A stretch of DNA of 64,000 nt from Rhodanobacter sp. (GTDB lineage Bacteria; Pseudomonadota; Gammaproteobacteria; Xanthomonadales; Rhodanobacteraceae), in NCBI GenBank assembly GCA_004322005.1, contig SCRF01000049.1, positions 99,951-163,950 of the forward strand. Reading direction: 5' to 3'. Each line of letters opens with the position of its first letter. The first letter of the stretch is position 1. This document shows positions 30,046 through 39,088 of the stretch, in pieces. The notes beneath the pieces are model-generated. The model was given only the letters and a program-made list of their open reading frames with translations, was not told the origin of the DNA and did not search any database. The translations under genes and the position numbers were made by a program.

Positions 30046-30693
30046 TCACACCCGGGTGGTAATCAGGAATACCGGGTAATGGTTCACCCGCCCGTCGTCG
30101 GCGGTCTTGGACACCGTGTGCGCGGTACGTGCGCTGGTCTCGACAAAGCCCGCCTCGCGCAGGTCATCCTGCAGGGCGATGCGATCGAAACCATGATGCA
30201 TCACGCCGGGCATGGCCTCGCCATGGAAGCTGCCGTCCTCGGTGTCCAGATCCGCCAGCGCCAGCCAGCCGCCCGGCTTGAGCATGCCGTGGAATGTACG
30301 CAGCAGCGCCGGAACGTCCGGGATGTGGTGCATCGTCATGCTGCTGAAGATCAGATCGAAGTGATCCGCCGGCGGCGGCTCGCTGGTGAGGTCCAGCACC
30401 CGGGTCTGCAACTGATCGAGCCCGGCCGCGCGTGCCTTTTCGATCAGCACCGACAGCATGCCGGGCGAAACATCGCAGGCCAGCAAGTGCCCCAGCCGCG
30501 GCGCCAGCACGGCCCCCACCAGGCCGGTGCCGCAACCGTATTCCAGCGCATGCCAGTGCGCCTGCAGCGGCACCGCCTCGGCAATCGCGGCGGCCACGCC
30601 GGTCGCCAGCTCGCGCCGTCTCGGACTCTCGTCCCACTCGGCGGCGATGACATCGAAACGCTGACGGTTCTGTTGCTGGGCGGAAGTCGACAT
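30046..30693 (-). CDS. class I SAM-dependent methyltransferase
   Basis: Small-molecule-type methyltransferase of 215 residues. Motif I is ALEYGCGTGLVGAVLA, then LACDVSPGMLSVL (acidic ribose-binding residue), DLIFSSMTMHHIPDV and LKPGGWLALADLDTEDG. The start at 30693 has GGGAA upstream; an alternative start at 30750 is in frame. Substrate not inferable. Downstream on the same strand as the AhpD-like gene and the frameshifted small ORF. Confidence 0.82.
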   Translation of the reverse strand: MSTSAQQQNRQRFDVIAAEWDESPRRRELATGVAAAIAEAVPLQAHWHALEYGCGTGLVGAVLAPRLGHLLACDVSPGMLSVLIEKARAAGLDQLQTRVLDLTSEPPPADHFDLIFSSMTMHHIPDVPALLRTFHGMLKPGGWLALADLDTEDGSFHGEAMPGVMHHGFDRIALQDDLREAGFVETSARTAHTVSKTADDGRVNHYPVFLITTRV

Positions 30694-30827
30694 TCGGGTA
30701 TTCCCGCTGAGTGAATTGTTCGATATTGGATGCCGACGCAACGAATTCAAGCCCCGACCCAGTCAGCTCGGCGCATGCCGCGCAAAGCGGGCGCACGCAT
30801 GGCGTTGCGCATGACTTCGCGGCGGTA

Positions 30828-31050
30828 TCACCCGGCGCGGTCGCAGAGTTCGGCCACGCTCATCCCCGGCGCGCCCACGCGATGGCGGGTCACCGGCGCA
30901 TAGTCCGGCACCGCTTCCGGGCCAAACACGACGCGCCGGTCCAGCCGCTCGGCACCGCGATCCACTCGCGCCAGCACCCACGGCAGGCCGTTCGCTGCAG
31001 AAGATGAGGCAGTCCCCGGGCACCAGCAAAAAATGCTCACGGCCTTTCAT
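30828..31050 (-). pseudogene. small hypothetical gene, probably frameshifted
   Basis: From ATG 31050, eight bases after the AhpD-like stop, one frame reads MKGREHFLLVPGDCLIFC. Coding character (strong G/C third positions) then passes to the next frame, which reads ANGLPWVLARVDRGAERLDRRVVFG and on to ELCDRAG and a stop at 30828. Removing one base near 30996 would give one ORF of about 75 residues. A GTG at 31040 opens the second frame alone. Family not recognised. Real frameshift, assembly error or chance cannot be separated here. Confidence 0.5.
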
Positions 31051-31058
31051 GGCAAGCG

Positions 31059-31409
31059 TCAGCCTTGCGCGGTGAACTCCTCCCAGGCGCGCACGGCATC
31101 GGCTGCCGACATCAACGACGGGCCGCCGCCCATGTAGACCGCCACCGCCAGGGTTTCCATCACCTGCTCACGGCTGGCGCCGAGGCGGACCAGCGCCTTC
31201 ACGTGAAAGCCCAGGCAGCCGTCGCAGCGGGCGGCGACGCCGATCGCCAGCGCAATCAGCTCCTTGTCGATGCCGGAGAGCACGCCCGGCTCCATCGCGG
31301 CCTTGGCCATCGCCGAGAAACCGCTCATCGTGCCCGACTGTGCGGCGCGCAAGGTACCGATGGCCTGGTTGAGGTCCTGGGTGATCTGCTTGTACGACTT
31401 GCTCGACAT
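31059..31409 (-). CDS. AhpD-like carboxymuconolactone decarboxylase-family protein
   Basis: Small all-helical CMD-family protein of 116 residues. The core AIGVAARCDGCLGFHVKALVRLGASREQ contains the Cys-x-x-Cys and following His of AhpD-type disulfide reductases, which suggests peroxide or thiol chemistry and not true decarboxylation. ATG 31409 is preceded by CGGAGCC. Divergent from the patatin gene; the small frameshifted ORF and the methyltransferase follow on the same strand. Confidence 0.88.
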   Translation of the reverse strand: MSSKSYKQITQDLNQAIGTLRAAQSGTMSGFSAMAKAAMEPGVLSGIDKELIALAIGVAARCDGCLGFHVKALVRLGASREQVMETLAVAVYMGGGPSLMSAADAVRAWEEFTAQG

Positions 31410-31584
31410 GGTTGGCTCCGGCAGACAAGTGAAAACAGCCCGACAATCTATGCCCGACACACGCGCAGGGTAATCGATGCGGCCATATACCGCGCCATGG
31501 CGACCCGTTCGACGACGCGGCGGCAGTGGCGTGCCGGTCCCGGCAGAACACTTGACGCGCCTTCGGCACTCCCCCGATGATCGA

Positions 31585-32595
31585 ATGATGCAAGGCAGCA
31601 GCAGTCCGCGCGTCCCGATCAAGCTCGCACTCGAGGGCGGCGGTGCGCATGGCGCCTTTACCTGGGGCGTGCTGGATCGCCTGCTGGAAGTGCCCGGGCT
31701 GGAGATCGAGTCGATCAGCGCCACCAGCAGCGGCGCGATGAATGCGGTGGCACTGGCGCAGGGGTGGCAGCGCGCCGGTGCGCCCGGCGCGCGCGAAACG
31801 CTGGATGCGTTCTGGCTGGCCCTCGCCCGTCAGAACGTGGTGGCCGACTGGTGGGCCGTTGCTGCGGGTATCTTCAGCCAAGGTCAGAGCTGGCCACCGG
31901 CGCCGGGCGCGCCGCTGACCGCCAACCCGTTGCGGCCGCTGGTCGAGGAACTGTTCGACATCGACGCCCTGCGTGCCGGACCGATCCAGCTGCAACTGGC
32001 GGCGACGCGGGTGCGCGACGGTGCGCTCACGCTGTTCGACAATGCGCGACTGAGCCATGACGCCTTGCTGGCGTCGGCCTGCCTGCCGCAATGGTTCGCG
32101 GCGGTGGAAATCGATGGCGAGGCCTACTGGGACGGTGGCTTCGCCGGCAATCCGGTGCTGGAGCCGCTGCTCGCGACCGGCGGCCACGATCTGCTGTGTG
32201 TGCTGCTGCAGCCGTTCGACAGCGCGCATGTGCCGCACCTGGCCCGTGACATCGCCGAACTGGCGGCCCAGCTCTCGTTCTCCGGTGCGTTCCGGCGCGA
32301 ACTGCGCGATCTCGCGCTGCGGCGCCAGCGCATCGAGGGGCGGCTAGCGGCCAGTGCCGAGGAACGCCGCCTGCGCCGCCTGCGCATGCACGTGATCACG
32401 CCGCTGGAAGCGCTGACCACGCGCGAGGGGTATTCCGCGGCAGATACCCGTTGGAGCCAATTGCAGGCGTTGCGCGAACTCGGCCGCGATGCCGCCGAGG
32501 GCTGGTGCGGACGCCATCTGCCCGATCTCGGGCAGCGCGAAAGTTTCTCGCTGCAGGACTGGCTCGCGGCAACCAGCCATCCGCTTTCGGGGTGA
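31585..32595 (+). CDS. patatin-like phospholipase
   Basis: Serine acyl-hydrolase of 336 residues with a Ser-Asp dyad. Visible: the oxyanion loop EGGGAHGAFTWGVLD near 17-31, the nucleophile segment ISATSSGAMNA, and the catalytic Asp in YWDGGFAGNP. The usual G-x-S-x-G elbow reads A-T-S-S-G here, so the first Gly is Ala. No signal peptide; probably cytosolic. Start is the double ATG at 31585/31588. Divergent from the AhpD-like gene. Confidence 0.88.
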   Translation: MMQGSSSPRVPIKLALEGGGAHGAFTWGVLDRLLEVPGLEIESISATSSGAMNAVALAQGWQRAGAPGARETLDAFWLALARQNVVADWWAVAAGIFSQGQSWPPAPGAPLTANPLRPLVEELFDIDALRAGPIQLQLAATRVRDGALTLFDNARLSHDALLASACLPQWFAAVEIDGEAYWDGGFAGNPVLEPLLATGGHDLLCVLLQPFDSAHVPHLARDIAELAAQLSFSGAFRRELRDLALRRQRIEGRLAASAEERRLRRLRMHVITPLEALTTREGYSAADTRWSQLQALRELGRDAAEGWCGRHLPDLGQRESFSLQDWLAATSHPLSG

Positions 32596-32763
32596 GCCTG
32601 TCTGCGGCGATCGGCAGGCGGCCGAGCCTGCAGCGCTGACCCGTGGCTTTCGCATCACGGCTCCGCTGCACGGCCAAACCGGGCAAAATAGGCGGTTGGC
32701 AACCCGCGCTTGATGCCACGCTGCCTGCGGGGCTGTCATGCCTACCGACCAAGGACCACGCTT

Positions 32764-34335
32764 TTGACGATCACGAATCCCACCCTGCCACCATCTGCTG
32801 ACGCGGACCACGCACTGCTGGAGCGGCTGCGCGACGCGACCGAGCTGCTCGAATCGCTGGCGGCTGACCCGCAGTTGCTGGAGCGCCTGCCGACAGCGGA
32901 GCGTGGGCGTCTGCACCAGGCGGTCGCGCAGGTTTACGATCCCGACTCCGCCGCACGCCGGGTGAAGCTGAAGGCGGCGGCCAAGGCGCGTTACGCATCG
33001 AAGATCCACGCCGACGATGCGGTGCTGAACCAGACCGGCATCCGCGCGCTGCGTCGCAAGCCGGTGTTCACCACGCCGACCGTGTTTGCGCCGGAGGATT
33101 TCCAGGCGCATGACGTCGACCCCGAGCACGCACCGCGCGAATCGATCGAGCCGCAGCATTGCTACGTGTGCAAACAGAAGTATTCGACGATCCATTTCTT
33201 CTACGACCAGCTGTGCCCGAGCTGTGCCGCGTTCAATTACGCCAAGCGCACCGAACTGGCGGACCTGCGCGGTCGCGTGGCGCTGCTGACCGGCGGCCGC
33301 GTGAAGATCGGCTATCAGGCCGGCCTGAAACTGCTGCGTGCGGGCGCCGAGCTGATCGTCACCACGCGCTTCCCGCGCGACTCGGCGACACGCTACGCAG
33401 GGGAGCCGGATTTCGGTGACTGGGGCCACCGGCTGCAGGTGTATGGACTGGACCTGCGCCACACACCCAGCGTGGAGGCGTTCTGCCACGAACTGCTGGC
33501 GACGCGGTCGCGGCTGGACTTCATCATCAACAACGCCTGCCAGACCGTGCGCCGCCCGCCGGACTTCTACGCGCACATGATGGCCGGCGAAACCGCCGCG
33601 CTGCACGACATGCCGGAAAACACGCGCAAGCTGATCGGCCGTTACGAAGGCCTGCGTGCCGCGCACATCCTGCCCGAAGGCGACACATCGGCGATCGCGC
33701 CTGCCGGCCAGGGTTCGCACCTCGCCGGCCTGACCCGCGCCGCCGAACTGTCGCAACTGCCGCTGCTGTCCGAGGACCTGCTGGCGCAGCAGCAGCTGTT
33801 CCCCGCCGGCCGGCTCGACCAGGACCTGCAGCAGGTCGACCTGCGCGCGCGCAACTCGTGGCGGCTGCTGATGGCCGAGGTGCCGTCGGTCGAGCTGCTG
33901 GAAGTGCAACTGGTGAACGCGATCGCGCCGTTCATCATCAATGCACGCCTGAAACCGCTGATGCTGCGCACGCCGGAGCGCGACAAGCACATCGTCAACG
34001 TGTCGGCGATGGAAGGCCAGTTCTACCGCAGCTTCAAGACCACCCGGCATCCGCATACCAACATGGCCAAGGCCGCGCTCAACATGATGACGCGCACCGC
34101 GGCGACCGACTATCACAACGACGGCATCCACATGAACAGCGTCGACACCGGCTGGGTGACCGACGAGGATCCGGCGGAACTGGCGGCGAAGAAGGTGCGG
34201 GAGGAACGCTTCCACCCGCCGCTGGACATCATCGACGGCGCCGCGCGGATCGTCGACCCGATCATCAGCGGCCTCCGCAGCGGCGAGCACGTGTGGGGCC
34301 AGTTCCTGAAGGACTATCGCCCGACCGACTGGTGA
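32764..34335 (+). CDS. short-chain dehydrogenase/reductase with N-terminal zinc-ribbon-like extension
   Basis: A 523-residue oxidoreductase. An N-terminal helical part of about 130 residues is followed by paired cysteines C133/C136 (CYVC) and C151/C154 (CPSC), a likely zinc site, then a Rossmann domain with TGGRVKIG at 176-183 and FIINNACQT. In the usual catalytic helix the tyrosine of Y-x-x-x-K reads Thr (TNMAKAALN), with Ser in NVSAMEG. A 90-residue insertion follows the NNA strand. TTG 32764 is chosen because AAGGA lies about ten bases upstream; ATG 32713 is an in-frame alternative. Substrate unknown. Confidence 0.75.
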   Translation: MTITNPTLPPSADADHALLERLRDATELLESLAADPQLLERLPTAERGRLHQAVAQVYDPDSAARRVKLKAAAKARYASKIHADDAVLNQTGIRALRRKPVFTTPTVFAPEDFQAHDVDPEHAPRESIEPQHCYVCKQKYSTIHFFYDQLCPSCAAFNYAKRTELADLRGRVALLTGGRVKIGYQAGLKLLRAGAELIVTTRFPRDSATRYAGEPDFGDWGHRLQVYGLDLRHTPSVEAFCHELLATRSRLDFIINNACQTVRRPPDFYAHMMAGETAALHDMPENTRKLIGRYEGLRAAHILPEGDTSAIAPAGQGSHLAGLTRAAELSQLPLLSEDLLAQQQLFPAGRLDQDLQQVDLRARNSWRLLMAEVPSVELLEVQLVNAIAPFIINARLKPLMLRTPERDKHIVNVSAMEGQFYRSFKTTRHPHTNMAKAALNMMTRTAATDYHNDGIHMNSVDTGWVTDEDPAELAAKKVREERFHPPLDIIDGAARIVDPIISGLRSGEHVWGQFLKDYRPTDW

Positions 34336-34442
34336 GCCGCGCCGAACCGACGCGATCGCCCCGATGAGGTCTGGTCCGCGCGCTTGATGTGCGCGCCTGC
34401 CGCCGCCAACCTGTACGGATACCAGCCGCACGGAGCCATCCC

Positions 34443-35450
34443 ATGCCGACCATGCAAGCGATCGAGATCATCCGCCCCGGCGGCCCGGACATGCTGCAAC
34501 TGACGACACGCCCGATCCCGCAGCCCGGCCCGGGCGAGGTGCTGATCAAGGTGGCGGCCGCCGGCGTCAACCGGCCCGACGTGTTCCAGCGCAGGGGCAA
34601 CTATGCGCCGCCAGCGGGCGCCTCCGACCTGCCCGGGCTGGAGGTGGCCGGCACCCTGGCTGCTGGCGATCTGGCCGGCGACAACCCGTTCGGCTTGAAG
34701 CAGGGCGACGCCGTGTGCGCCCTGCTCGCCGGCGGCGGTTATGCCGAATACGCGGTGGCACCGCTGGCGCAGTGTCTGCCGATGCCTGCCGGTTTGTCGA
34801 TGCTCGAGGCGGCGGCGCTGCCGGAAAACTACTTCACCGTGTGGAGCAATGTGTTCGACCGCGGCCAGCTTGGTCGTGGCGAAGGCGGTGCCCACGAGAC
34901 GCTGCTGGTACAGGGTGGCTCCAGCGGCATCGGCGTGACCGCAATCCAGCTGGCGCATGCGCTCGGCCATCGCGTGTTCGCCACCGCCGGCAGTGCGGAA
35001 AAGTGCAATGCCTGCGAAAAACTGGGTGCCGTCGCGATCAACTACCGCACGCAGGATTTCGTCGCCGTGCTGAAGCAGGCCACCGCAGGCCATGGCGTGG
35101 ACGTGATCCTGGACATGGTCGCCGGTGACTACATTCCGCGCGAGCTCGACGCACTGGCCGAGGGTGGGCGGCTGGTGTTCATCGCCACGCTCGGCGGCAG
35201 CAAGGCGATGATCGACGCATCGCTGATCATGCGCCGGCGTCTCACCCTCACCGGCGCGACGCTGCGTGCGCGCCCGGTGGCGTTCAAGGGCGCACTCGCC
35301 CGCCAGTTGCACGCGAAGGTCTGGCCTTTGCTGCAGGCCGGCCGCGTGCGGCCGCTGATCCACCAGGTGTTTCCCGCCGCCGATGCGGCCGGCGCCCATG
35401 CGCTGATGGAGAGCAGCGCACACATCGGCAAGATCATGCTGCAGTGGTGA
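34443..35450 (+). CDS. NAD(P)H quinone oxidoreductase, PIG3 family
   Basis: Zinc-free medium-chain dehydrogenase of 335 residues that reduces quinones with NADPH. It shows VAAAGVNRPDVFQRRGNYAPP, LPENYFTVWSNVF and the nucleotide-binding VQGGSSGIGVTAIQLA, with VDVILDMVAGDYIPREL typical of the PIG3/TP53I3 type. CACGGAGCC precedes the ATG. Just over 100 bases downstream of the zinc-ribbon SDR and upstream of pirin on the same strand. Confidence 0.9.
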   Translation: MPTMQAIEIIRPGGPDMLQLTTRPIPQPGPGEVLIKVAAAGVNRPDVFQRRGNYAPPAGASDLPGLEVAGTLAAGDLAGDNPFGLKQGDAVCALLAGGGYAEYAVAPLAQCLPMPAGLSMLEAAALPENYFTVWSNVFDRGQLGRGEGGAHETLLVQGGSSGIGVTAIQLAHALGHRVFATAGSAEKCNACEKLGAVAINYRTQDFVAVLKQATAGHGVDVILDMVAGDYIPRELDALAEGGRLVFIATLGGSKAMIDASLIMRRRLTLTGATLRARPVAFKGALARQLHAKVWPLLQAGRVRPLIHQVFPAADAAGAHALMESSAHIGKIMLQW

Positions 35451-35626
35451 GCCCGGAGCGCCGCGCGATCGTCGCTGCGGAAGCCCGCGATCACCGGCCA
35501 TGATGCGCGAACGTGGCCCTTGCGGCGACAGTCCGTTTCCCTGACGCGCATTTCAAAAATGCGCGGCACGCCCTCATGTCTGCACCAGGCGCCGATCGTG
35601 GCGCGATCCAGCTACGGAGAACCGCG

Positions 35627-36325
35627 ATGATTGAACGCAGACCCTTCGACCGCCTCGGCGCTGCCGACCATGGCTGGCTCAGCGCCAGGCACCATTTCTC
35701 GTTCGCCGGCTACCACGACCTCAAGCGCATGGGCTGGGGCGCGCTGCGGGTGTGGAACGACGACACCATCGCGCCGCAGACCGGTTTTCCGCCGCATCCG
35801 CATGCGGACATGGAAATCATCACCTATGTGCGCGAGGGCGCGATCACCCATCGCGACAACCTCGGCAATGTCGGCCGTACCGAGGCCGGCGACGTGCAGG
35901 TGATGAGTGCCGGCAGCGGCATTACCCACAGCGAATACAACATGGAAGCGGGCACCACCCGCATCTTCCAGATCTGGATCATCCCGACCCGGTTCGGCCA
36001 GCCGCCGTCGTGGGGCGCCCGGCCGTTTCCCGTCGGCGACCGTTCGGGCCGTTTCCTGGCGCTGGCCAGCGGCTTCAAGGAAGACGGCGAAGCGCTGCCG
36101 CTGCGCACCGATGCGCGCGTGCTCGGCGCCACCCTCAAGGCCGGCGAGACGGCCGAATACACCCTCGGCGCGGACCGCTACGGTTATCTGGTGCCGGCCA
36201 CCGGCGCGGTCGAGATCAACGGCATCCGGCTCGATGCACGCGACGGCGCGGCGATCCGCGATGAGCCCGTGCTGCGGGTGACGGCACTGGAGGATGCCGA
36301 GCTGGTGCTGGTCGACTCGGCCTGA
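35627..36325 (+). CDS. pirin-family protein (YhhW-like bicupin)
   Basis: Bicupin of 232 residues with the metal-binding FPPHPHADMEIITYV (His-x-His ... Glu) and a later SGITHSEYN His, which together form the iron site. The shape fits the YhhW type, which can act as quercetin 2,3-dioxygenase, though the native role is usually unknown. ATG 35627 follows ACGGAGA. Follows the quinone oxidoreductase; both may serve redox or xenobiotic stress (inference). Confidence 0.9.
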   Translation: MIERRPFDRLGAADHGWLSARHHFSFAGYHDLKRMGWGALRVWNDDTIAPQTGFPPHPHADMEIITYVREGAITHRDNLGNVGRTEAGDVQVMSAGSGITHSEYNMEAGTTRIFQIWIIPTRFGQPPSWGARPFPVGDRSGRFLALASGFKEDGEALPLRTDARVLGATLKAGETAEYTLGADRYGYLVPATGAVEINGIRLDARDGAAIRDEPVLRVTALEDAELVLVDSA

Positions 36326-36504
36326 ATGCAGCGGGTCGGTTATTGATTCGGCCCATGGACCAGCGCCCCGGAGCGCTGACCTGCGTAGTCGGCGGGCTGA
36401 CTTCGGCCAACATCTGCCGGTGATCAGAAGCGTGTACCACCGAGTGCGCAAAGCCCATCGCTGACCGAGCCAAATCCTGACGTGGCTTATCTGAACCTGA
36501 CCCC

Positions 36505-36662
36505 GTTCGGCTGCTGATGGTGGCCACCATGTTCGGAATGATCTGCGTGGACACCAGCAGCGATCGCAGCTCGCTGCCGCCGGCCAGCGCGGCGAGCGTA
36601 TCGATCACGCTGGCATCGCTGTTCTCGAGCGACGGCAGTGCCACCGTCGACGCCTGCGTTCG
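36505..36662 (-). pseudogene. remnant of a DUF3014-like protein
   Basis: On the minus strand one frame reads VALPSLENSDASVIDTLAAL, then AGGSELRSLLVSTQIIPNMVATI. This resembles the start of DUF3014 domains (LP-x-L-x-x-SDA ... LL-x-x-x-x-I-x-x-x-VAT). Sequence on either side does not continue the domain in this frame, and no start, ribosome site or membrane anchor precedes it. I read it as an internal fragment of a deleted gene. The family call rests on my recall of the motif. Confidence 0.45.
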
Positions 36663-36776
36663 GTATGCGTTCTGACTTGTGCGGGGATGAATCGCTCATT
36701 CGCCTGTGCCCGGGCTAATGCCGATCCCGCAACATGACGCACAACCTGACTCGATCGCGGCGATCCGTTAAGACTC

Positions 36777-36849
36777 GTAGGAGCGCGCTTGCGCGCGATG
36801 CTCTTTGTCAAAGGTGGAGCAAGATCATCGCGCGCAAGCGCGCTCCTAC
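36777..36849. repeat. paired GTAG palindrome, copy 8 (third arm type)
   Basis: Arms carry the mini-palindrome GCGCGC-TT-GCGCGC in place of GCGCAC or CCCGC, with both arms changed together. One mismatch (CAAGATCATCG against GATGCTC). Downstream of the SLC13 transporter stop. Confidence 0.83.
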
Positions 36850-36883
36850 CAAATCGGGATTATTCGAGCTGCGCTGGAGAACG

Positions 36884-38662
36884 TCAGTGCGGCAACGCCG
36901 GATGAAATGGCCAGAGCTGCGGGATCAGCCACATCGACAAGGTGCAGAACAGCAGGATCAGCGGTATGCCGACTTTCATGAAGTCGGTGAAGCGGTAGCC
37001 GCCCGCGTAATACACCATCGTGTTGGTCGGGTAGCCCACCGGCGTGGCGAACGAGGTCGCCGCGGCAAACGCCACCGCCACCACGAACGGGCGCGGGTCG
37101 ACGTGCAGCGCATGGGCCACCGAGGCGGCGATGCCTACCATCAGCACCACCGACGGGTTGTGCCCCATCAGCTCGGTCAGCAGGGCAGTCATCAGATACA
37201 CCATCAACAGCGCCGCCAGCGGGCCGTGACTGCCGACCAGCGCCATGCCGGCCTGTACCACCATGACCGACAGCCCGCTCTTCTCGATCGCGATGCCCAG
37301 CGGCAGGATCGCGCCGAGCAGGATGATGATCTTCCAGTCCATGCCCTCGTAGACGTCCTTGCGGCCGAAGCAGCCGGCCAGCGCCATCGCGGTGGCGCCG
37401 CAGATCGCGGCGATCGGAATCGGCAGCCAGTGCATGCCGGAGACCGCCACCACCACCGCCATGATCGCCACGGCATAGATCGCCTTGCGCGGCGTGCGAT
37501 GCACATCCTCGCGCTCGCTCAGCACGATCAGCGTCTCGTCGTTGCGCAGGTTGGCCATCGCCTCCTCGTCCACCAGCATCAGCAGCACGTCGCCGACCGC
37601 CAGCGGCACCTCGCTGAGCTTGTCGCGCAACACCTGGCCGCGCCGATGGATCGCCAGCACTGCCGCGCTGTAACGCCAGCCGATGCCGGTTTCGCTGAAG
37701 CGCCGCCCCTGCGCCGGGCTGGCCGGCGCCACCATCGCCTCGACCATCACCCGCGGATGATGGTCAGTGCGCGGATAGTGGTTTTCCGGCGCATTGCGCA
37801 GATGGGTCTGGCGACGAAACTCCTCGATCTTGTCCCAGTCGCCGCGGATCAACAGCACATCGCCCACCGCCAGCAACTGCGAGCGCGGCGACCACATGCG
37901 GCGTTCGCCGCGCAGCAGTTCCAGCGGATAGACGCCGAAGCGCTCGCCCAGCCGGGCATCGGCGATGCTCTTGCCGAGCAGCAGGGACTGCCCGGTGACT
38001 TCCAGCTCGGTGACGTACTTGCCGATGTCCGCCTCGGCGGGCATGTCGGTCTCGACGTGGCGCGGCAGCAGCCAGCGACCGATCAGCATCAGGTAGACGA
38101 TGCCGACCACCGCCAGCACCGCGCCCATCTGGGTGAACTCGAACACGCCGAACGCCGGCATGCCCTCCTTCTGCGCCAGGGTATCGGCCAGCAGGTTGGA
38201 CGAGGTGCCGATCAGCGTGCACACGCCGCCCATCTGCGCGGCGAACGCCATTGGCATCAGCACCCGCGCCGGCGAGGTGCCGGTGCGCTGGCATACCTTC
38301 AGTGCCAGCGGCAGGAAGGTGGCGACCAGCGCGATGTTCTTGATGAACGCACCCAGCGGCGCGATCGCCAGCATCAGCGCCAAGGTCAGCAGCCATGGGC
38401 GCTTGATGCGCATCAGCAGGCGGCTCAGCGGCTCCAGTGCGCCGGAGCGCTCGATCCCCATGCTCAGGGCGAACATCGCCGCCACCGTCACCGTGGCTTC
38501 GTTGCTGAAACCGCTGAGCGCCTCGATCGGGCTGACGATGCCCAGGATCACCAGCGCGGCCAGCACCATCAGGGCGACCAGATCGATGCGCACCTTCTCG
38601 CTGGCGAACAGCACCATCGCGAAGACGATGACCGCCACGACGGCCCATGCCTGCCAGCTCAT
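36884..38662 (-). CDS. SLC13-family permease with central TrkA-C (RCK) domains
   Basis: Inner-membrane divalent-anion transporter of 592 residues. Two sets of hydrophobic segments (about 1-195 and 400-590) flank a soluble part of about 200 residues with two TrkA-C-like units (LLLGKSIADARLGERFGVYPLELLRG and a second ending VGDVLLMLVDEE). Transport signatures are MGGVCTLIGTSSNLLA and the C-terminal ATPVGYPTNTMVYYAGGY. Similar proteins move dicarboxylates, sulfate or other anions; the substrate cannot be fixed. Stands alone. Confidence 0.88.
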   Translation of the reverse strand: MSWQAWAVVAVIVFAMVLFASEKVRIDLVALMVLAALVILGIVSPIEALSGFSNEATVTVAAMFALSMGIERSGALEPLSRLLMRIKRPWLLTLALMLAIAPLGAFIKNIALVATFLPLALKVCQRTGTSPARVLMPMAFAAQMGGVCTLIGTSSNLLADTLAQKEGMPAFGVFEFTQMGAVLAVVGIVYLMLIGRWLLPRHVETDMPAEADIGKYVTELEVTGQSLLLGKSIADARLGERFGVYPLELLRGERRMWSPRSQLLAVGDVLLIRGDWDKIEEFRRQTHLRNAPENHYPRTDHHPRVMVEAMVAPASPAQGRRFSETGIGWRYSAAVLAIHRRGQVLRDKLSEVPLAVGDVLLMLVDEEAMANLRNDETLIVLSEREDVHRTPRKAIYAVAIMAVVVAVSGMHWLPIPIAAICGATAMALAGCFGRKDVYEGMDWKIIILLGAILPLGIAIEKSGLSVMVVQAGMALVGSHGPLAALLMVYLMTALLTELMGHNPSVVLMVGIAASVAHALHVDPRPFVVAVAFAAATSFATPVGYPTNTMVYYAGGYRFTDFMKVGIPLILLFCTLSMWLIPQLWPFHPALPH

Positions 38663-38933
38663 GCGGCGAACCCGCTGCAGGTCGTGAAGGCCCGGTATGC
38701 CATGGATGGTGAATCGGCGGACTGGCGCATCGAGGTCTCCATGGCCGGTGGGCGCTTCATGTCAGATGACGGCTGGCGTGGATGCCGACGGGATGGCATG
38801 TGCAAAAGTCCGTGGCTGCGGGCGGGCGGGATCGATCGGTTCGTGCGGATGATGGTTGCCTCGACATTCAGCCGAGGTGATGCCGCACCGGCAACGCAGA
38901 AGTGAGTGGAGAGGAGTGAGAAACGAGAGTGGC

Positions 38934-38944
38934 GCGTCAGAGCC
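38934..38944. repeat. left 11-bp target-site duplication of MITE copy b
   Basis: GCGTCAGAGCC directly before the element end GAATGG; the identical 11-mer is at 39089-39099 directly after CCATTC. Confidence 0.8.
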
Positions 38945-39088
38945 GAATGGCACTTACTTAGGCGCGAAATCATGTTTTTCGTCATCCCCGCGAAAGCGGG
39001 AATCCAGCGCCTTTAAGCGCTTGGAGGCCACGGAAGGCACTGGATCCCCGCTTTCGCGGGGATGACGAGCCTTGAGTAAGTGCCATTC
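38945..39088. mobile_element. MITE-like element, copy b (144 bp)
   Basis: Terminal inverted repeats GAATGGCACTTACTTA / TGAGTAAGTGCCATTC with an inner palindrome GTCATCCCCGCGAAAGCGGG...CCCGCTTTCGCGGGGATGAC. No reading frame. Flanked by perfect 11-bp direct repeats, and inserted into the loop of another hairpin repeat. Confidence 0.85.

Larger units (their letters stand above)
36326..36883. other. 558-bp region with a gene relic and a GTAG palindrome, no intact gene
   Basis: Between convergent pirin and the SLC13 transporter. It holds the DUF3014-like remnant around 36505-36662 and palindrome copy 8 at 36777-36849. The remaining sequence has mixed frames with no sustained coding pattern, consistent with a decaying region. 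Confidence 0.6.

Noticed and set aside
36734..38905. 723-codon plus-strand frame
   Set aside because: Antisense to the SLC13 transporter, extremely His/Gln/Arg-rich, and starts inside repeat sequence.
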